A stretch of DNA of 64,000 nucleotides, taken from the NCBI GenBank assembly GCA_034086985.1, contig JAXDZG010000022.1:124001-188000 (forward strand). Direction: 5' to 3'. The notes under the pieces are model-generated. The model was given only the letters and a program-made list of their open reading frames with translations, searched no databases and was not told where the DNA came from. Each line of letters opens with the position of its first letter. The first letter of the stretch is position 1. A program made the translations under genes and the position numbers. The stretch comes from Phascolarctobacterium_A sp034086985 (GTDB taxonomy: Bacteria; Bacillota; Negativicutes; Acidaminococcales; Acidaminococcaceae). Below, in pieces: positions 59,019-64,000 of this stretch.

Positions 59019-60101
59019 TTACTTTACAGCAATAAAATTTAGCTCCCACGCGGGTACATATGGATGCTTGCGCAAATAGATTTTATAATCTGGCACTAGC
59101 TGCCACATGAGCAGAGGCAAACGGAACAAATCCACATCATAGTGATAAGCCGCTACAAAAAGCTCAGGCGCATACCTACTAATGGTCTCGGCCCCGCCCT
59201 GCAGCGCCTGCACCTCCGCCCCCTCCACATCCATCTTAATGTAGGAGATTGCGCGTCCCGCCGCAACAACGTCAATTGTAGTCACAGGTACCACTTTTTT
59301 ACACGCGCCCACAAAGGTGGACTGACGTCCACCGCTGTCGCTAAAGCTAAGCTCACCCGCGGCCTCCCAGATGCCGCTTTCGTGCACCTCCACAGCCAGG
59401 CCCCGCTGCGCGAGCTGCTCTGCAAGAGCGCGCAGCTTGCGGCAATTGCGCCTGTCCGGCTCCACTGCAATAGCCTGCTGCCACTGCCAGTCCGTCAACC
59501 TACCAAGCTCTTCAATAGTATCTCCGTTATACGCGCCCAGGTCCAAATAAACCTCCCCAGCGTCAGGACGGATTAGCTGGCGCAAATCCTCCTGCCGCTG
59601 TGTTTCGCAGTTGAATAAATAGCTGATTTTTCCGCTCAGCTTATAGTTCAGCGTATTGGCAAAGACCTTACGGGACTGCTCATCTGCTAAGCATTCATAA
59701 ACCTCTGTGAGCTCGCTCTCATGCTTTCTAAGCCACGCCTCGCTCACAGTCTCCTCTTCGTCGAACAGGGGCAAATGGGGCGCTACCACCTCCTGCTCCG
59801 CAGCCAGCTCCTTAAAGCGGCTCAAGACCTCCGGTCTCTCGCTGGCAAAGGCAATAACGACCAATAGCTCTTCTCCTAACCGCGACTTGATATCCGCGTA
59901 GCGCTCCACCGTAAAGCCACGAAACTGCTGTCCGCGCACGAATTCATCGCTGGCAAAGACACCCTGCACTTGCACCTTATTGACCTCGCACCAATCGAGG
60001 ATTTTATCAGCACCATTGCCCATTCCATAAAGCACAATGGGCTTGGCCGTAGCCCGCAGCGTTTCCCAAACGCTGCGCTTTTCTATCATGAAATCAAGCA
60101 T
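59019..60101 (-). CDS. FkbM-family methyltransferase with N-terminal Rossmann-like domain
   Basis: 360 residues from ATG 60101 (GGAGG seven bases upstream). The first 110 residues resemble a sugar-nucleotide or cofactor-type Rossmann fragment (VLYGMGNGADKILDWCE near 25), followed by the FkbM SAM-binding domain: EVYLDLGAYNGDTIEELG near 182, AVEPDRRNCRKL near 210, and ISYIKMDVEGAEVQALQGG near 283. FkbM proteins O-methylate sugars or polyketides; no cluster partner is present. Single gene. Confidence 0.82.
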   Translation of the reverse strand: MLDFMIEKRSVWETLRATAKPIVLYGMGNGADKILDWCEVNKVQVQGVFASDEFVRGQQFRGFTVERYADIKSRLGEELLVVIAFASERPEVLSRFKELAAEQEVVAPHLPLFDEEETVSEAWLRKHESELTEVYECLADEQSRKVFANTLNYKLSGKISYLFNCETQRQEDLRQLIRPDAGEVYLDLGAYNGDTIEELGRLTDWQWQQAIAVEPDRRNCRKLRALAEQLAQRGLAVEVHESGIWEAAGELSFSDSGGRQSTFVGACKKVVPVTTIDVVAAGRAISYIKMDVEGAEVQALQGGAETISRYAPELFVAAYHYDVDLFRLPLLMWQLVPDYKIYLRKHPYVPAWELNFIAVK

Positions 60102-60185
60102 TGACCTACCTCCTGATATATTTACTCTATTATACACTATTAGCTAGTGACTGATATGGTAAAATATGTTAAAATAAGAAATAAT

Positions 60186-60203
60186 GAGCTAATTTTTTAG
60201 CTC
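60186..60203. promoter_or_regulatory. Palindrome in the divergent fkbM/dtxR region
   Basis: GAGCTAA-TTTT-TTAGCTC, a perfect 7-bp inverted repeat just after the plus-strand extended -10 (TGTTAAAAT near 60170). Candidate operator of the DtxR-like gene or an RNA hairpin in its leader. Confidence 0.4.
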
Positions 60204-60240
60204 CAGAATATTATTCTCTTCTTACTCGGAGGTTTTTCTA

Positions 60241-60612
60241 ATGGCTCTACTAGAATCAGGTGAAAACTACCTGGAAACTATCCTCGTTTTAACAAAAAAG
60301 AACGGCAGTGTCCGTTCTATTGATATTGCTGATGCTATGCAGTTTACTAAAGCCAGCGTCAGCCGCGCCATGAGCATTTTGAAGCGTGACAATTACATCA
60401 TCATGCATCCGGACGGCTCCATTTTGCTTACCAAGGAAGGACAGAAAAAGGCTGCTGCCGTTTATGATCGCCATGTAACCCTGACACGCTTCATTAATGA
60501 AGTTTTAGGAGTTGATGCTGAGATTGCCGAAAAGGATGCCTGTCGCATTGAGCACATCATCAGCCCTGAAACCTTTGCCGGCATTAAAGCACAGCTGGCT
60601 CATAAAAAGTAA
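60241..60612 (+). CDS. DtxR/MntR-family metal-dependent regulator
   Basis: 123 residues. Winged HTH (SGENYLETILVLTKKNG, then IDIADAMQFTKASVSRAMSILKRDNYI) and the dimerisation/metal domain (VYDRHVTLTRFINEVLGV, EKDACRIEHIISPET). His, Glu and Cys residues match the primary metal site layout (H-x3-, E-x-D-A-C-x2-E-H); there is no C-terminal SH3-like domain. Senses Mn or Fe by family. GGAGG precedes ATG. Cotranscribed with the secreted protein downstream. Confidence 0.85.
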   Translation: MALLESGENYLETILVLTKKNGSVRSIDIADAMQFTKASVSRAMSILKRDNYIIMHPDGSILLTKEGQKKAAAVYDRHVTLTRFINEVLGVDAEIAEKDACRIEHIISPETFAGIKAQLAHKK

Positions 60613-60655
60613 AACCTGACTGGGGTGCAGTTATCTTTTACAAGGAAGGTGTTTT

Positions 60656-61309
60656 ATGAAAAGAATCTTTTTACTCGTGTTAACCCTTTGCCTGTTCTGC
60701 GTTAGTGCAGCAGCAGGGCCGAAGCTGTATCGTCATCCCCAATACGATTTCTCCAATGTGCGTAATGTGAAGGTTACTGTTATCACTAACGCACATCCGG
60801 AGACCGCTGGTAACTTCCATGCCGAAGAAATGGCAGAGGAGAAGCTGCTCTCAGCACTGTATAGCGCAGCCGGCAAAAATAATCTCATCCTTACCGATGA
60901 ACGTCCTGGTGGCCCCATAGCTCCCACAGGCGAACAGGAAAGCTTTTTAAATCGTAATAAAAAGGCTCCCCGCACTGTAGAAGCGCGTATCACTATCAAC
61001 TATTTGGGCTATCGTCGTTATAAGGTTGCCGGTCATTATCAACAAAAAACTGAGTACTTTAAGGAAAAGCGCAAGGACGCCTGGGGCAAGGAGCATTATG
61101 TAGAAATTCCCATCACTACTCAAGTGTGGGTTCCTGATGCCTATCACAACAACGCCTTGATGGATGTCATTTATAATGTCTACGACCTTGAAACCGCTGC
61201 TGTAATCGCTAATGTTATGGACAGAAGAGAGCGCGAATACGAGGAGGATACTTCCGGTATGCTTGGTCGCTCCACCAACGATTTCTTAAAAGCTCTGGTA
61301 AAAAAATAA
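60656..61309 (+). CDS. Secreted protein of unknown function next to the DtxR-like gene
   Basis: 217 residues, 43 bases after the regulator, GGAAGG upstream. Signal peptide (MKRIFLLVLTLCLFCVSA, cleavage near AAA-GPK). Mature part begins PKLYRHPQYDFSNVRNVKVT and has a VEARITINYLGYRRYKV strand-turn-strand; charged, no Cys. Same general type as the protein at 21068-21649 (both small, exported, alpha/beta) but not obviously homologous. The position suggests a role in metal or envelope physiology. Confidence 0.6.
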   Translation: MKRIFLLVLTLCLFCVSAAAGPKLYRHPQYDFSNVRNVKVTVITNAHPETAGNFHAEEMAEEKLLSALYSAAGKNNLILTDERPGGPIAPTGEQESFLNRNKKAPRTVEARITINYLGYRRYKVAGHYQQKTEYFKEKRKDAWGKEHYVEIPITTQVWVPDAYHNNALMDVIYNVYDLETAAVIANVMDRREREYEEDTSGMLGRSTNDFLKALVKK

Positions 61310-61322
61310 GATATAAACTATC

Positions 61323-61356
61323 TCCCCGAACGTGGCTACACAGCCATATTCGGGGA
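61323..61356 (+). terminator. Intrinsic terminator of the dtxR-like operon
   Basis: Stem TCCCCGAA-TGGCT/AGCCA-TTCGGGGA, then TTTTCTTTT. Confidence 0.85.
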
Positions 61357-61403
61357 TTTTCTTTTCAAGGCAGCACTCTTATTAAAATTAATTCTTATTA
61401 TTA

Positions 61404-61431
61404 TTGACATCTTAATTATTCATGATATAAT
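61404..61431 (+). promoter_or_regulatory. cbiK promoter
   Basis: TTGACA, 16 bases, TATAAT, with TG one base before the -10 (extended -10). About 90 bases before the gene start. Confidence 0.8.
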
Positions 61432-61520
61432 CTTAAGAAGAAAGGCAATCTAGCTTTTCTTAAACATTTTTGAGTCACTCAATTGCCCTTCATATCATAA
61501 ATCAAAAGGAGTGTGTACTT

Positions 61521-62510
61521 ATGAAATCCTTAAAAAAATTTGCTCTCGCCACCATGACTTGTGCCGCACTATTAGGCTTTGCTGCAACTAGCCACGCAGC
61601 TTATCAGCTCAGCGATGAGGTTAAAACCGCTACTCCGGCCCTTTTGATGGCCACCCAAATCGGTGTTAAAAGCAATGTGAACGCTGATTTAGCTAAGCTG
61701 CCCGATAAAGACGCCATTCTCGTGATGAGCTTTGGCACCACCTTCAAGGATACTCGTGAAAAAACTATTGATGCCACTGTAGAAGCTATCAGAGCTGCTC
61801 ATCCCGGCGTGAAGGTTGTCACTGCCTTCACCTCTCACATCATTATCGACCGCATTAAAGCTAAAGAAGGCATTACCTATCCGACTCCTGAGGAAGCCAT
61901 TGCCCAGCTGAAAAAGGAAGGCTACACCCGCGTAGCTATGACCTCTCTGGACATCATCCCCGGTATGGAATATGCCTACAAGGATGCCGTATATCAAATG
62001 CACAAGAATGACTTCAAAAAAGCATCCTTCGGTACTCCCTTGATGTACTGGCAAGGCCAAGAGGGCCAGGACGATGATATTACCGCTACCATGAAGGCTC
62101 TGTCCACCCAATTCCCGAAGCTGGGTAAAAAGGATGCTATACTGGTAATGGCTCATGGCACTCCCCACCCGGCCAATGCTTACTATGCAGTAATGCAGGA
62201 CCGCTTGAACGAGCTGGGCTATGAAAATGTTTTGATTTTCTCCGTTGAAGGCTGGCCCCATCTGGACACCGTTATCCCGCAGCTGAAGGCTAAAAAAATC
62301 AAGAATGTTACCCTGATGCCTCTGATGATGGTTGCAGGTGACCACGCTAATAATGATATGGCCGGTGACGAGCCCGATTCCTACAAATCCATTCTGGAAA
62401 AGGAAGGCTTCAAGGTTGATGCCTACATCCATGGCTTAGGCGAAAACGAAGCAGTGCGCAAGATTTTTGTGGAAAAAGCTGATCAAGCTTGGGATGCACT
62501 CCATAAATAA
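61521..62510 (+). CDS. cbiK: Sirohydrochlorin cobaltochelatase CbiK, exported form
   Basis: 329 residues from ATG 61521 (AAGGAG upstream). Signal peptide (KFALATMTCAALLGFAAT, cleavage near HA-AYQ), so it is periplasmic, as in Desulfovibrio CbiK-P. Chelatase motifs: ILVMSFGTTFKDTR near 63, MAHGTPHPANAYY near 210 (catalytic His), FSVEGWPH near 240 and MMVAGDHANNDM near 270 (second His). Inserts Co or Fe into sirohydrochlorin. Followed by a terminator and a second, cytosolic cbiK. Confidence 0.87.
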   Translation: MKSLKKFALATMTCAALLGFAATSHAAYQLSDEVKTATPALLMATQIGVKSNVNADLAKLPDKDAILVMSFGTTFKDTREKTIDATVEAIRAAHPGVKVVTAFTSHIIIDRIKAKEGITYPTPEEAIAQLKKEGYTRVAMTSLDIIPGMEYAYKDAVYQMHKNDFKKASFGTPLMYWQGQEGQDDDITATMKALSTQFPKLGKKDAILVMAHGTPHPANAYYAVMQDRLNELGYENVLIFSVEGWPHLDTVIPQLKAKKIKNVTLMPLMMVAGDHANNDMAGDEPDSYKSILEKEGFKVDAYIHGLGENEAVRKIFVEKADQAWDALHK

Positions 62511-62534
62511 GCATTGTTGTAAAAATTCTATAGT

Positions 62535-62563
62535 AACTCTCCGTCTGCTATGGGCGGAGAGTT
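62535..62563 (+). terminator. Terminator between the two cbiK genes
   Basis: 9-bp stem AACTCTCCG/CGGAGAGTT, then ATTTTTCG. Confidence 0.8.
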
Positions 62564-62620
62564 ATTTTTCGCTTGCCCCTATTTATGCTATAATAAAAAG
62601 AAAACGAATTGAGGTGTAAT

Positions 62621-63421
62621 ATGAAGAATACTAAAGCTCTGGTAGTAATCAGCTTTGGCTCCACTTTTGACGATACTCGCAAGCGTGATATCGGTGGCAT
62701 TGAAGCTGCTTTAGCCACCGCATTCCCTAATTATGACCAATATAGGGCCTTCACTTCTAGCATCATTCGCAAGCGCTTAACAGCCAAAGGCATTTTCGTG
62801 GACGATACAGAAACTATTTTGCATAAGCTGGCTAAGGATGGCTATGAGGAGGTGCTGCTACAGCCTACTCATTTATTGCACGGCGAGGAATTTGAGCAAA
62901 AAATTTTAGCCTTGCAGGAGCAGTTTCTCCCCCTCTTTAAGAGAATTATTATCAGTAGACCGCTTATAACCTCTGCGGAAGACTATGAGCTAGCGGTAAC
63001 TGCACTTTTGGCGCAATTACCTTCTCTGAAAGAGGACGAGGGCGTTGTCTTCATGGGGCATGGCACGCCCAGAGCCAACAACGCTGCCCATCGCTACACC
63101 TATGTAAAGCTGCAGCAGCTCTTTGATGAGCGCAAGGCCAATGTGCTGGTGGGCACGGTCGAAGATGAGGATGCGCCCAATTTTGCCACTGTTTTAGCGC
63201 GCCTGCAAGAGCGTGGCTATCAGCATGTACACCTATATCCTCTCATGGTTGTAGCCGGAGACCATGCTAATAATGATATGTACAGCGATGAACCGGACAG
63301 CTGGAAATCCCAAATTGAAGCCTTTGGCATTACTACTACAGGACATTTAAACGGCATCGGTCGTTTTGCTGCCATCCAAGCACTGTATATTCAGCATGCT
63401 TTGGAAGCCCTGAAGATTTAA
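62621..63421 (+). CDS. cbiK: Sirohydrochlorin cobaltochelatase CbiK, cytosolic paralogue
   Basis: 266 residues from ATG 62621 (TTGAGGTG upstream). No signal peptide. Motifs VVISFGSTFDDTR near 11, HLLHGEEFE near 85, VFMGHGTPRANNA near 143, GTVEDEDAP near 175 and MVVAGDHANNDM near 208, all lined up with the exported copy. The pair suggests a cytosolic enzyme for cobalamin plus a periplasmic one for a different metal or transport role. Confidence 0.87.
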   Translation: MKNTKALVVISFGSTFDDTRKRDIGGIEAALATAFPNYDQYRAFTSSIIRKRLTAKGIFVDDTETILHKLAKDGYEEVLLQPTHLLHGEEFEQKILALQEQFLPLFKRIIISRPLITSAEDYELAVTALLAQLPSLKEDEGVVFMGHGTPRANNAAHRYTYVKLQQLFDERKANVLVGTVEDEDAPNFATVLARLQERGYQHVHLYPLMVVAGDHANNDMYSDEPDSWKSQIEAFGITTTGHLNGIGRFAAIQALYIQHALEALKI

Positions 63422-63467
63422 TAAAAAGAAAAGATAACTAACCATTTCTTAGAAATTGTCTTTGTGG

Positions 63468-63512
63468 AAAAGTCCTGTCTTTTGTGTGCATACAAAAAAA
63501 CAGGGCTTTTTT
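63468..63512 (+). terminator. Intrinsic terminator after the second cbiK
   Basis: Stem AAAAG-CCTGT/ACAGG-CTTTT with inner TTTGT/ACAAA pairing, T run beyond. Confidence 0.75.
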
Positions 63513-63594
63513 CTTGCTTACACCCTTTCACCCATGCTATAATATACTTACCAATATTTTTGCACAAAAATTAAGTAAAGAAAGGATGTTGCAA

Positions 63595-64000
63595 ATGGGT
63601 GTTGTTATTTCTGCTGTGGTAACTTTTTGGGTTGGTTATCTCATCTACAAAAAGTTTAAACCGCAACCCGTTCTTTTTCTGGGCGGTATGATTATGATGT
63701 GGCTGGCTTCTGTTTTGGGCTACGGCCAAATTTTAGGAGCAAAGGCCTCCACCGGCTCTGTTTTCTTCGATGCCTTTGAATTTATCCGTGCCACCTTCAG
63801 CTCTAACGTAGGTAAGCTGGGCCTGAACATTATGTCCGTAGGCGCCTTTGCCAAATACATGGACAAAATCGGCGCTTCCCGCGCTTTAGTTCGCTTAACT
63901 ATTAAGCCGCTCTTGGCTTTAAAATCCCCCTACATCGTTATGAGCGGCACCTGGATTGTAGGTATGCTCATCGGTCTGTGCATCAACTCCGCTTCCGGTC
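63595..64000 (+). CDS. DcuC-family anaerobic C4-dicarboxylate carrier, 5' part
   Basis: ATG 63595 is nine bases from AAAGG; an earlier ATG at 63586 abuts it. The 135 visible codons give three or four membrane segments with LFLGGMIMMWLASVLGYGQ near 27, NIMSVGAFAKYMDKIGASR near 82 and SPYIVMSGTWIVGMLIGL near 112, the DcuC pattern. DcuC exports succinate or exchanges fumarate, fitting an anaerobic dicarboxylate metaboliser. Runs off the right edge. Confidence 0.82.
   Translation, partial: MGVVISAVVTFWVGYLIYKKFKPQPVLFLGGMIMMWLASVLGYGQILGAKASTGSVFFDAFEFIRATFSSNVGKLGLNIMSVGAFAKYMDKIGASRALVRLTIKPLLALKSPYIVMSGTWIVGMLIGLCINSASG

Noticed and set aside
1..64000. CRISPR arrays, transposases, integrases, prophage genes
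   Set aside because: No regularly spaced repeats and no such protein motifs were seen on either strand.

Overview
The window looks like chromosome from a diderm Firmicute of the class Negativicutes. The main reasons are two OmpM-type porins that carry an N-terminal SLH domain, a Wza-like polysaccharide exporter encoded beside a Gram-positive-style split tyrosine kinase and PHP-type phosphatase, a reverse rubrerythrin, and a DcuC-type dicarboxylate carrier. An Acidaminococcaceae-like gut anaerobe (for example Phascolarctobacterium) would fit, but the genus is inference. Gene density is high, most genes are on the minus strand, and there are no phage genes, transposases or CRISPR arrays.

Layout. 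1-4.5 kb: galU (cut by the left edge) and a capsule/exopolysaccharide regulation and export cluster. 4.7-6.7 kb: two HAD phosphatases and a small HTH regulator. 6.9-9.7 kb: a TrpXYZ-type ABC importer. 9.8-17 kb: a dihydroxyacetone-kinase operon (dhaL, dhaK, LsrF-like aldolase, VOC protein), an M23 peptidase, a DhaR-like activator without a GAFTGA motif, and an NlpC/P60 peptidase. 17-19 kb: radical SAM protein and tcdA. 19.3-24.4 kb: a porin locus with two SLH porins, a 22-residue membrane peptide, a secreted protein and a LysR regulator containing a 9-base poly-G/C tract. 24.7-25.1 kb: tRNA-Gly(CCC) and an unidentified 246-nt stable RNA. 25.2-31 kb: purC, a DUF362 ferredoxin protein, a PHP phosphoesterase and znuABC with a Zur-like box. 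31-39.5 kb: nicotinamidase, an SDR enzyme, a two-component system with a divergent Spy/CpxP-like protein, a SpoVB-like flippase and rubrerythrin. 39.5-46.2 kb: a six-gene tetrapyrrole operon from glutamyl-tRNA to uroporphyrinogen III and precorrin-2. 46.4-50 kb: rsmI-metG-tatD. 50-64 kb: M48 protease, CaiB-type CoA transferase, a thiW-ArsR operon, a Fe3+-type ABC importer plus a spare binding protein, an FkbM methyltransferase, a DtxR-like regulator, two CbiK cobaltochelatases (one exported) and the start of dcuC.

How the genes fit together. The tetrapyrrole operon and the two CbiK enzymes point to cobalamin rather than haem as the main product. No hemE-type gene is seen here. Metal homeostasis recurs: ZnuABC, a CzrA-like ArsR, a DtxR-like regulator, a Fe3+-type importer and a His/Cys-rich periplasmic protein.

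The most unusual signals are noncoding. Two copies of a roughly 100-nt intergenic element, at 11.0 and 26.2 kb, share a fold whose helices carry compensatory base changes, including a likely pseudoknot. The porin genes share a promoter-proximal box, a 27-nt leader box and hairpins that sequester the ribosome binding site. A 246-nt RNA gene has near-consensus promoter elements and an intrinsic terminator but matches no family I can name.
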